DNA from: an uncultured Bacillota bacterium
Lineage (GTDB): Bacteria; Bacillota; Clostridia; Oscillospirales; Oscillospiraceae
Assembly: GCA_947383275.1 (NCBI GenBank)
Contig: CANDCW010000032.1
Location: 1 to 25,728, forward strand
Length of the DNA: 25,728 bases
Reading direction: 5' to 3'
In this document: piece by piece, positions 19,532 through 25,728 of the stretch
Position numbering within the stretch: position 1 is the stretch's first letter
Layout: each line of letters starts with the position of its first letter
Notes under the pieces: model-generated
What the model was told of the DNA's origin: nothing
The model's input: only the letters and a program-made list of their open reading frames with translations
Databases searched by the model: none
Position numbers and translations under genes: made by a program

Positions 19532-20896
19532 ATGAAAAAAATACTTACCTTGCTGCTGGCTTTCGGGCTGCTGAGCAGCGCCGTTCCGGTTTTCGCGGCG
19601 GAGGAACCCCAGGCCGAGCCCGTCCCCGCCTGGGCCTACGGCGAGCTTGCCGACGCCTATGCCATGGGCCTGGTGGGGGATGAGATCTACACCGACCACG
19701 GCAAGCCCGTTACCCAGGAGCAGCTGAACAAAATGACCAATGTGGCTGCGGATAAGCTGGCCCTGCTGGGGGTGGAGCAGCGCTCCGGCGCCGGTTCTGT
19801 GGTGATTGATACCACCCGGGGAGGCGTGCTCAACGCCCTATATATGGAAGCCCTCCCCTATGCTTTTGCGGGGGTAGATGCCGGCCCCATTGAGTTTTTG
19901 TCCGGCTTGGGCGTGGTCCACGGCGATGGCGACAGTCTGGCTCTGGACCGCCCCTGCACTCTGCTGGAGGCCGCGTCCTTTGCCAACCGCATGATCCTGG
20001 CTCTTTACGACCAGTGCAACGCCGGCTCTCTGGGGCTTTTGTGGAAAGCGGAGGGCAACGGCAACACCCTCTACCTGCTGGGCTCCATCCACACCGACCG
20101 CGGCAACCTCTACCCCTTCCACAAACAGCTGCGGGACATCATCACCAGCGCCGAGCTGGCCGCCTTTGAGCTGGACTTCAACGACCAGGCGGGAATCGAC
20201 GAGTTTACCGCCATGCAGACCTACTCCGACGGGACCACGCTGAAGGACCATATCAGCGGGGCGCTGTATCAGGAGGTGGTGGAGGCCCTGGCCTCCGTGG
20301 GCATGTCCGAGACGGAGGTGTCCCGCTTCAAGCCCTGGGCGCTGTCCAATTCCTTTACCGCCCTGTCCATGCTGGACGAGACCAGCAGCGACAACGCCAT
20401 GGCCATCGACTTGTATGTCAACGCCAAGGCGACAAACGCGGGGGCGCCCATTGAGGGCGTGGAAACGTATGCTTTCCAGGGCGGCATCTTTGATTCCCTG
20501 TCCGCCGAATATCAGGAGTACTACCTGGCCATGACCCTGGCCATGTTCCAGGGTGGGGACGCCGAGGGCTTGGATGAGGCGAGCCAGGCCGCCTTGGAGG
20601 CCCAGAACGCCATTGTGGGCGAGTGGATGGACCAGTGGAAGGCCCGGGATATTGCGGGCTTTGCCAATGCCTATCCCAAGGACGCCATGATGTCCGCGGA
20701 CAGCGATGAGCTCAACCGCAAGCTGTTTGAGGGCCGCGACCCCAACATGGTGGCCTGGGCGGACCGCTATCTGAAGCAGACCGGCTCCCACACCGGCCTG
20801 CTGACCGTGGGCGCCGGCCACATGGTCGGCGGCACCGGCATCGTCCAGGGCCTGAAAGACCTGGGCTACGCCGTGGAGGCCGTCCCCGTTCCCTAA
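19532..20896 (+). CDS. Secreted TraB/GumN-family protein with SLH-like N-terminal region
   Basis: The 454-residue protein begins with a clear signal peptide (MKKILTLLLAFGLLSSAVPV, then FA) and probable cleavage near residue 22. Residues about 33-80 (VPAWAYGELADAYAMGLVGD) resemble an S-layer-homology or copper-amine-oxidase-like repeat, as often found before such domains in clostridia. The TraB/GumN domain (about 168-450) carries GSIH (184-187) and the C-terminal GAGH motif (near 427-430), proposed metal ligands of this metalloprotease-like family. No lipobox cysteine is seen. The start ATG 19532 is chosen for the signal peptide; the upstream extension is rejected. It is exported and possibly wall-associated. 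The family's substrate is unknown. Confidence 0.85.
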   Translation: MKKILTLLLAFGLLSSAVPVFAAEEPQAEPVPAWAYGELADAYAMGLVGDEIYTDHGKPVTQEQLNKMTNVAADKLALLGVEQRSGAGSVVIDTTRGGVLNALYMEALPYAFAGVDAGPIEFLSGLGVVHGDGDSLALDRPCTLLEAASFANRMILALYDQCNAGSLGLLWKAEGNGNTLYLLGSIHTDRGNLYPFHKQLRDIITSAELAAFELDFNDQAGIDEFTAMQTYSDGTTLKDHISGALYQEVVEALASVGMSETEVSRFKPWALSNSFTALSMLDETSSDNAMAIDLYVNAKATNAGAPIEGVETYAFQGGIFDSLSAEYQEYYLAMTLAMFQGGDAEGLDEASQAALEAQNAIVGEWMDQWKARDIAGFANAYPKDAMMSADSDELNRKLFEGRDPNMVAWADRYLKQTGSHTGLLTVGAGHMVGGTGIVQGLKDLGYAVEAVPVP

Positions 20897-20925
20897 GCTG
20901 CAGCCAATATCCCCATAGCAGCTGA

Positions 20926-20969
20926 CACCCCGTTCACAAGGCGGCTTCCACCGCCTTGTGAACGGGGTG
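20926..20969. terminator. 19-bp stem hairpin between TraB/GumN and spoIIE
   Basis: CACCCCGTTCACAAGGCGG (20926-20944) pairs perfectly with 20951-20969 around a six-base loop. It lies between two convergent genes, close to the spoIIE stop. T runs are weak on both sides, so it may terminate from either side by stem strength. Confidence 0.75.
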
Positions 20970-20974
20970 ATTGA

Positions 20975-23041
20975 TTATGCCCGGCGGTCTACCCGGATGA
21001 CCAGGGCGGTACGGTCGTCTGTGGCCTCTTTCAGGTCCCGGGTAACCAGCTCCCGGGCCAACTCCTTGGGGCTGGCCCCATCGAACTGGGCCAGCATTTC
21101 CCGGAGCCAGCCGTCCTCCTGTCCGGGGCATACCCCGTCGCTTACCATCAGGACGCAGTCGCCCGGGAAAAGCCGCAGGGAAAACCGGTCCAGTGCGTCC
21201 GGTTCCCCCTCCGCCAGCCCGGCGGGGAGGGACTTCCCGCTGAGCCGCTGGACCTCGCCCCGCTTTTTTATATAGGTAGGGGCCGCGCCCAGCTTGAACA
21301 ACTCCCCCTCTCCAGTAAACAGATCCAGCTGGAGCAGGTCCACCGTAGTGAAACCGCCGGTCTCCTCGCCCCGGAGGGCCAGGGCGGAGGACAAGGTGGT
21401 CAGCGCCCGGCGGGCGTCCACCCCGGCCTGGAGCAGCTGCTCCAGCAGGCGGACCGCCAGGGTGCTCTCCCGGTTGGCCTCCGGGCCGCTGCCCATGCCG
21501 TCGCACAGCAGGAGGTACAGCTTGCCGTCATGGCGTTTGAAGTAGGTGCCCGCGTCGCCGCTCACCGTCTCGCCGGTTTTTTTCCGGGCCGCCACCCCGG
21601 CCACCGCCATCAGCGGCTCCTGCTGGATCAAGGAGACAGTCTCCTCCCCCTGGAGCTCCACCCTAAGGGGGACGCCCAGAATGGCCGACAGGTCGGCGAG
21701 CCGGCTGGGACGGGCCAGGGCATTGCACTGGGGGCCTTCGGCCTCCACCCGGAGCAGCCCCCGGCCGTCCCGGTAGACGGAGGCCCGGGCATCCAGCTTC
21801 CACTCGGCCAGCCGCTGGCGCAGGCGGCGGTCCCCCGCCACGTCCGGGGTGAGCTCCCGGCTCAGTTCAGATGCGGCCTCCCCCAGCAGGTCGGACAGCT
21901 GGGCATACTGCCGGCAGACCGCAGCGCGGCTCTCCCGGATGCGGGCGTTGTACTGCCGGCGGTAGAACAGGGCGGTGAGCTCCTCGTTCACTGCGGCCAC
22001 AAAGTCGGGAAAGTGGATGCACCGGTCGGCAAAGTGGCGGGGAAAATCCGACTTCTCCGCCCTGCCCCGCTTTACCATGGCGGGGGTGGCGTCGTTGAGG
22101 GCATTAAAGGTGGTGTTGTAATCCGTTTTCCAGCACCGGTCCCGGAGGGTGCAAGCCCGGCACTGCCGCCCCGCCGCCCGGTCAAAGACGGTGGCCACAT
22201 CGTTATCGTTGTCCGGGGCCCGGAATGCGGAGTGGAGGGAGTCGCACAGGGTCCGGAAGGCCTGGGCAGTCCGCTCCAGCTTCTGGCGGACCAGCCGCTG
22301 GGCCCTCAGGTCGGCCGCCGGCTCTGCTGTGATCCCCACCCCAAACCGGCTCAGGATATACTCCGGAGCAAATATTGCCAGGGCGCAGGCCCCTACCGCA
22401 GCCACCGCCAGCATGGGGATGCCGAACACCTCTATGGGCGCAATGGCTGTGAGGCAGGCGCACACCAGGGCCAGCGGCCCCACCCGCCGGGCGGCGGCGG
22501 AAGGCCTGTCCCGCTTTCTCCGGGACATGGGGGCCAGGGCGCCCCGGAAGGCCCAGGACGCCGCCCCTACCAAAAGGGTCTCCAGCGCCAGATAAGCCGC
22601 GCCCTCCGGCGTCCACCCCGACTGGGATTGGACAATAAAGCCGGTAAAGGCGGTGAGCAGCCCGGCCACAGTGGGCATGGCCCAGGGGCGGCAGAGGAGC
22701 GGCCAATCGCAGAAGGCAAAATGGACCGCAAAGGTGAGAATGGCGGCGGAGGAGTACCGCAGGCCGGCGGAAAAATCCAGTGCGGTCAGCGACCCGAAGC
22801 AGGCGCCCACCAGTGCCGACGCGCCAAAGAGCCCCGAGCCCGCCGCCGCCGCGAAGGCCACCCCCAGGGGGGCGCGGTCTCCAAAAATGGCGGTGCTGGC
22901 CAGCACAGCCGCCAGCAGCAGGTGAATGCCCGCCTCCGCCAGCACCGCCAGGGGGGAGGCGGCGGGGGGGCGCGGGGTCCGGGCTGGCTTGGACTGGGCC
23001 CGCAGGCTGTTCAGCTTGGTGTAAATGGACTTGGCTGTCAT
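20975..23041 (-). CDS. spoIIE: Stage II sporulation protein E (PP2C phosphatase)
   Basis: SpoIIE dephosphorylates SpoIIAA to release sigma-F in the forespore. This 688-residue form is shorter than the Bacillus protein (about 827). The N-terminal half (about 30-265) is strongly hydrophobic, with roughly eight to ten membrane segments. A central region contains the Cys cluster CRACTLRDRC. The PP2C domain (about 470-688) shows LLLCDGMGSG, VLMVSDGV and a C-terminal DDRTALVIRV with metal-binding Asp residues. The start is ATG 23041 behind GGAGGAG; the frame continues to 23284 but with no better start. The gene implies that the organism sporulates. The upstream region has a -10 and a Spo0A-box-like site. 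Confidence 0.94.
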   Translation of the reverse strand: MTAKSIYTKLNSLRAQSKPARTPRPPAASPLAVLAEAGIHLLLAAVLASTAIFGDRAPLGVAFAAAAGSGLFGASALVGACFGSLTALDFSAGLRYSSAAILTFAVHFAFCDWPLLCRPWAMPTVAGLLTAFTGFIVQSQSGWTPEGAAYLALETLLVGAASWAFRGALAPMSRRKRDRPSAAARRVGPLALVCACLTAIAPIEVFGIPMLAVAAVGACALAIFAPEYILSRFGVGITAEPAADLRAQRLVRQKLERTAQAFRTLCDSLHSAFRAPDNDNDVATVFDRAAGRQCRACTLRDRCWKTDYNTTFNALNDATPAMVKRGRAEKSDFPRHFADRCIHFPDFVAAVNEELTALFYRRQYNARIRESRAAVCRQYAQLSDLLGEAASELSRELTPDVAGDRRLRQRLAEWKLDARASVYRDGRGLLRVEAEGPQCNALARPSRLADLSAILGVPLRVELQGEETVSLIQQEPLMAVAGVAARKKTGETVSGDAGTYFKRHDGKLYLLLCDGMGSGPEANRESTLAVRLLEQLLQAGVDARRALTTLSSALALRGEETGGFTTVDLLQLDLFTGEGELFKLGAAPTYIKKRGEVQRLSGKSLPAGLAEGEPDALDRFSLRLFPGDCVLMVSDGVCPGQEDGWLREMLAQFDGASPKELARELVTRDLKEATDDRTALVIRVDRRA

Positions 23042-23111
23042 GCCGGTCTCCTCCTCGACAGGCCGGTTCCATCCGCTGCGGCCGGGCCTGATCCTCGTAA
23101 TGTTGGGCCCC

Positions 23112-23145
23112 ATTATATTCCAGATTTTGGAAAATATGCGTCGAA
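23112..23145 (-). promoter_or_regulatory. Candidate spoIIE promoter with Spo0A box
   Basis: On the minus strand a perfect TATAAT (23112-23117) lacks a good -35. The plus strand reads CGTCGAA at 23139-23145, one base from the Spo0A box TGTCGAA, centred about 37 bp upstream of the predicted start. In Bacillus, spoIIE is activated by Spo0A in this position. Confidence 0.5.
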
Positions 23146-23220
23146 AGCGGTCTCCAGGCAAAAATTGCCGCCCCCGCCCCTCCGGGAGGGGCAAAATGCT
23201 TCCCAGCCCGAACTTTGGGC

Positions 23221-23249
23221 TTGTATTTTTCAGGAAAATCGAATACAAT
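23221..23249 (+). promoter_or_regulatory. Promoter of the Asp23/Gls24–FakA operon
   Basis: TTGTAT (23221-23226) and TACAAT (23244-23249) are 17 bp apart, 56 bp before the first gene. Confidence 0.7.
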
Positions 23250-23304
23250 ATGAAATGAAGAAATGTAAGCGACCCTATCCTCACGGAAAGGAAGGTATGT
23301 TCCC

Positions 23305-23652
23305 ATGAAACTGGAAAATGAGCTGGGCGAGATCCGCATCAGCAGCGACGTGTTCACCACCATTACCGGCAGCGCCGCCACCAACTGCTACGGGGTCAAG
23401 GGCATGGCGGTCCGCTCCACCACCGACGGGCTGGTCCACCTGCTGAAGCGGGAGTCCATGTCCAAGGGCGTAAAGGTGTACTACAACGCCGACGGCACCG
23501 TCTCCATTGAACTGCACATCATTGTGGAGAACGGGGTCAACCTGATGGCAGTGTGCCGCTCCATTATGAGCGAGGTGCGCTATGTGGTCAGCAAGACCAC
23601 CGGAGTGGAGGTTGCCTCGGTGGATGTCTGCGTGGACTCCATGCGCTTCTGA
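23305..23652 (+). CDS. Asp23/Gls24 family envelope-stress protein (YloU-like)
   Basis: This is a 115-residue soluble protein of the Asp23/Gls24 family. The pattern is typical: GEIRISSDVFTTITGSAATN, then CYGVKGMAV, followed by VSIELHIIVENGVNLMAVCR and a C-terminal VEVASVDVCVDSMRF. The family's role is tied to the cell envelope and alkaline or general stress but is not a defined reaction. The start ATG 23305 follows GAAAGGAAGG. An ATG at 23296 is out of frame with this gene and meets a stop at once. It sits 29 bp before the FakA-like gene. This yloU-yloV order is widely conserved in Firmicutes and supports both calls. Confidence 0.93.
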   Translation: MKLENELGEIRISSDVFTTITGSAATNCYGVKGMAVRSTTDGLVHLLKRESMSKGVKVYYNADGTVSIELHIIVENGVNLMAVCRSIMSEVRYVVSKTTGVEVASVDVCVDSMRF

Positions 23653-23681
23653 TTTCATTCGTAGAAAGGAATTTGCCGATT

Positions 23682-25370
23682 ATGGTACAGACTATCGACG
23701 CGGCGGTCTTTCAGCGGATGATGATTCACGCTCACGCCGCCATCAATGCCCAGAAACAGCCCATCAACGACCTGAATGTGTTCCCCGTACCGGACGGCGA
23801 CACGGGGACGAACATGACCCTTACCATCGGTGCCGCCGCCGCGGAAATGCGCAAACAGCAATACGGCACGGTAGGCCAGGCCGCCGGCGGAACCGCTTCC
23901 GCCCTGCTCCGGGGGGCCCGGGGCAACTCGGGGGTAATCCTGTCCCTGCTGTTCCGGGGCTTCTCCAAGGCCGTCAAGGAGAAGCAGACCATGGACGGCC
24001 GAGACCTGGCCATTGCCCTGGACTTTGGCGTGGCCGCCGCTTATAAGGCGGTTATGAAGCCCGCCGAGGGCACCATCCTCACCGTCTCCCGCCTGGCTGC
24101 CGCCAGGGCTGCGGGCCGCGCCCGGGAGGACGGCAGCTTTGAGGGCGTGCTGGAGGCCGCCATCCAAGAGGGACAGGAGGCCCTGGCCCACACCATTGAC
24201 CAGAACCCGGTGCTGAAAAAGGCGGGGGTTGTGGACGCCGGGGGCAAGGGATTTTTGGTCATCCTCCAGGGGATGCTGGACGAGGTCCGGGGCCTGCCCA
24301 TGCCGGAAGCCGCCGGGGACGGGGCTGTTCCAGCGGACAAGGCCGACTTTGAGGCCGTCAACGTGGAGGACATCACCTTTGCGTTCGATACGGTATTCAT
24401 TGTGCGCAAGGCCGGAGGGGACGTGGATCTGGAGCCCTTTCGGAAATACCTGAACTCGATCGGCGACAGCCTGGTCATCGGCGAGGACGACGAGGCGTTC
24501 AAGGTCCATGTCCACACCAACACCCCAGGCAGCGCCCTGAATGAGGCCCAGAAGTACGGCACCCTGGAGCTGGCCAAGATTGAGAATATGCGCACCCAGG
24601 CTGAGGATTTGGCCGCCGGCAAGCATGTCCAGAGCACCGACGACCTGGAGGCCGTAGAGGCCGAGTTGGAAAACAGCGCCCCGGCCGGGCCGGTTCATGC
24701 CGCGCCGGATAAAAAATTCGGCTACGTGGCCGTATGCGCCGGGCCCGGGCTGGAGGACGTATTCCGGGACCTGGGCGTAGACGGCCTGGTGGGAGGCGGG
24801 CAGACCATGAATCCCTCCACCCAGGACATCCTGAAAGCCATCGACGCCACCCCGGCGGAGATTGTCTACGTTCTGCCCAACAACAAGAACATCATCATGG
24901 CCGCCCAGCAGACCGTTCCCCTGTGCGAGGATAAGAAGGTGATTGTCCTGCCCACCAAAACGGTGCCCCAGGGCATCTCCGCCATGCTGTGCGCCGACCC
25001 GGACGCCGGCGAGGCGGACAACACCGCCGCTATGATGGAGGGGTTTTCCCGCGTACGCACCAGCGAGGTCACATACGCCGCCCGGGACTCCGACTTCGAC
25101 GGCTTCGCCATCCATCAGGGAGACTACCTGGCCCTGGAGGAGCACCAGCTCTTTGGCACCGACCAGGACCTGTCCGCCATTTTGAACCGGCTGGCCCGCT
25201 CCGACAGCCACCAGAGCGCGGAGTTCATTTCCATTTTCTACGGCGAGGACGTCACCGGAGAGCAGGCGCGGGAGGCCGAAAAAATCTTTGCCGCTGCCTG
25301 TCCCAACGCGGAGATTACTCTGCTGTCCGGAGGCCAGCCGGTGTACTATTATATGATTTCCGCAGAGTGA
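23682..25370 (+). CDS. fakA: DhaL/DAK2-domain protein, fatty acid kinase FakA-like (YloV)
   Basis: The 562-residue protein starts with a DhaL-type ATP-binding domain (about 1-200) whose metal-binding acids are in NVFPVPDGDTGTNM (D38, D40), followed by RGARGNSGVILSLLFRGF. The middle region (about 230-340) and the C-terminal DegV/DAK-like half (about 345-562, with PSTQDILKAIDATPA and VLPNNKNI) match the three-part FakA/YloV layout. FakA phosphorylates fatty acids held by a separate FakB binding protein for phospholipid synthesis; no fakB gene is in view. The start ATG 23682 lies about 11 bases after AAAGGA; an in-frame TTG nine bases earlier is too close to that site. It is co-transcribed with the Asp23/Gls24 gene. 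Confidence 0.92.
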   Translation: MVQTIDAAVFQRMMIHAHAAINAQKQPINDLNVFPVPDGDTGTNMTLTIGAAAAEMRKQQYGTVGQAAGGTASALLRGARGNSGVILSLLFRGFSKAVKEKQTMDGRDLAIALDFGVAAAYKAVMKPAEGTILTVSRLAAARAAGRAREDGSFEGVLEAAIQEGQEALAHTIDQNPVLKKAGVVDAGGKGFLVILQGMLDEVRGLPMPEAAGDGAVPADKADFEAVNVEDITFAFDTVFIVRKAGGDVDLEPFRKYLNSIGDSLVIGEDDEAFKVHVHTNTPGSALNEAQKYGTLELAKIENMRTQAEDLAAGKHVQSTDDLEAVEAELENSAPAGPVHAAPDKKFGYVAVCAGPGLEDVFRDLGVDGLVGGGQTMNPSTQDILKAIDATPAEIVYVLPNNKNIIMAAQQTVPLCEDKKVIVLPTKTVPQGISAMLCADPDAGEADNTAAMMEGFSRVRTSEVTYAARDSDFDGFAIHQGDYLALEEHQLFGTDQDLSAILNRLARSDSHQSAEFISIFYGEDVTGEQAREAEKIFAAACPNAEITLLSGGQPVYYYMISAE

Positions 25371-25383
25371 CAAGCGGGGGGGG

Positions 25384-25412
25384 TTGACAGGCCCGCAAAA
25401 ATCGGATACAAT
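25384..25412 (+). promoter_or_regulatory. Near-consensus promoter downstream of fakA
   Basis: TTGACA (25384-25389) and TACAAT (25407-25412) are 17 bp apart. The predicted start (about 25419) is only about ten bases before a terminator hairpin. Confidence 0.75.
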
Positions 25413-25427
25413 ATAAATAGAGGAAAG

Positions 25428-25460
25428 CTGTCGGCTTGTGCCGGCGGTTTTCTTCTTTTT
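25428..25460 (+). terminator. Terminator after fakA, directly behind a promoter
   Basis: CTGTCGGC (25428-25435) pairs with GCCGGCGG (25440-25447) through eight pairs, including two G-U, around a TTGT loop. It is followed by a 13-base T-rich run (25448-25460). It would end fakA transcription and also any transcript from the promoter at 25384. Confidence 0.75.
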
Positions 25461-25468
25461 GCGGCTTG

Positions 25469-25516
25469 TGTTACACGCCCTCCCCCTGTGTTACGGCAAT
25501 GTTACTGTTTTGTTAC
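25469..25516 (+). promoter_or_regulatory. Phased TGTTAC direct repeats, OmpR/PhoP-type site candidate
   Basis: TGTTAC occurs at 25469, 25489, 25500 and 25511. The last three are separated by exactly five bases, an 11-bp period on one face of the helix, ending 16 bp before the -35 of the next promoter. This spacing is typical of OmpR-family regulators such as PhoP/PhoB. Confidence 0.6.
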
Positions 25517-25532
25517 ACTTCCCCCCAACCCA

Positions 25533-25561
25533 TTGACTTTGCAAATTGCCTTTGCTAAAAT
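25533..25561 (+). promoter_or_regulatory. Strong promoter for a gene beyond the window
   Basis: TTGACT (25533-25538) and TAAAAT (25556-25561) are 17 bp apart, and the TGC before the -10 makes it an extended -10 promoter. Confidence 0.8.
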
Positions 25562-25567
25562 GCGCGT

Positions 25568-25686
25568 AGAGGTTAGGAGACCTTTTGCCTGCTGCGGCTA
25601 TGCCGCCCTCCCTCAGATCCGACCGGATGCAAGGGGAGTGACACGGGCGTGGCAGCCTCAAAAGGTAAGAATACCTCTGTTTTTTT
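25568..25686 (+). ncRNA. Possible structured leader RNA, class not recognised
   Basis: From the predicted start, AGAGGT (25568-25573) could pair with ACCTCT (25673-25678), enclosing small stems GCGGC/GCCGC, ATCCG/CGGAT and CACG/CGTG. ACCTCT overlaps a competing short hairpin AGGTA-AGAA-TACCT (25663-25676), followed by CTGTTTTTTT. Mutually exclusive pairings before a T run resemble a riboswitch or attenuator. No known riboswitch consensus was matched. Confidence 0.35.
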
Positions 25687-25728
25687 GGTAAAAACGCTGA
25701 ATTTTTTGAGAAAAGGTTGTACTTACGG

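Larger units (their letters stand above)
25371..25728. other. Non-coding tail dense in regulatory signals
   Basis: No credible gene is seen in these 358 bases; the frame 25488-25691 has no ribosome site and runs through the signals. In order the stretch holds a consensus promoter (25384-25412), a terminator 15 bp later (25428-25460), four TGTTAC repeats (25469-25516), a second strong promoter (25533-25561), and a possible structured leader (25568-25686) for a gene beyond the window. Confidence 0.6.

Noticed and set aside
23176..23192. GCCCCT/AGGGGC hairpin upstream of spoIIE
   Set aside because: The stem is short, GC-rich background makes it likely by chance, and no T run or gene end is associated.
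23042..23284. N-terminal extension of SpoIIE
   Set aside because: The extension runs through the likely promoter and Spo0A-box region, while ATG 23041 has a strong ribosome site.
21530..23308. Long plus-strand open frame of 592 codons
   Set aside because: It is antisense to spoIIE, rich in Gly/Pro/Arg, without a ribosome site or recognisable domain.
23655..25373. Long minus-strand open frame of 572 codons
   Set aside because: It mirrors the FakA-like gene, which has clear DhaL motifs, a ribosome site and conserved context.
25568..25686. Known riboswitch (TPP, SAM, cobalamin, lysine, preQ1, ZTP, yybP-ykoY)
   Set aside because: Some short motifs looked suggestive, but none of the conserved cores is present in the right order, so no class is claimed.

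Overview
The window looks like chromosome of a GC-rich, endospore-forming clostridium of the Oscillospiraceae type (Flavonifractor/Lawsonibacter-like). This is an inference from the GC-rich coding sequence, the SpoIIE gene, the type III glutamine synthetase, the ANTAR regulator, a butanol-dehydrogenase-type enzyme and strong AGGAGG-like ribosome sites. No rRNA, tRNA or CRISPR was seen.

Bases 1 to about 3,900 are the end of an integrated element. A leftward operon (a 71-aa Xre regulator, a 160-aa Xre-like protein and a truncated unknown gene) is divergent from a 134-aa repressor. The shared control region holds a perfect sigma-A promoter and TTTC-N8-GAAA operator candidates. A 500-bp AT-rich non-coding stretch with repeats and DnaA-box-like sites precedes a complete tyrosine integrase. 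A small PH-like/zinc-ribbon gene follows. The element probably ends at the 3' end of guaA, a well-known integration site.

Bases 3,898 to 12,616 form a nitrogen/glutamine region organised around one divergent promoter region (9,232-9,450). Leftward run type III glutamine synthetase, asparagine synthetase and GMP synthase, i.e. glutamine production followed by two glutamine amidotransferases. Rightward run a short glutamine-synthetase-like protein with an altered catalytic loop, an ANTAR regulator with a pseudo-receiver, and a CmpB-family membrane protein. The type III synthetase has a very long hairpin at the extreme 5' end of its predicted transcript.

Bases 12,645 to 16,044 (leftward) encode an OmpR-type response regulator, a BcrA-like ABC ATPase, an ABC-2 permease and a histidine kinase, i.e. 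a self-regulated export or antibiotic-stress module with direct repeats ahead of the transporter genes.

Bases 16,173 to 25,370 are ordinary chromosomal genes: an iron alcohol dehydrogenase, a CyuA-family desulfidase/dehydratase, a HAD phosphatase, a secreted TraB/GumN-type protein, SpoIIE, an Asp23/Gls24 protein and a FakA-like DhaL protein. The last 358 bp are non-coding but dense in signals: a promoter that runs straight into a terminator, then phased TGTTAC repeats, a second promoter and a possible structured leader for a gene beyond the window.
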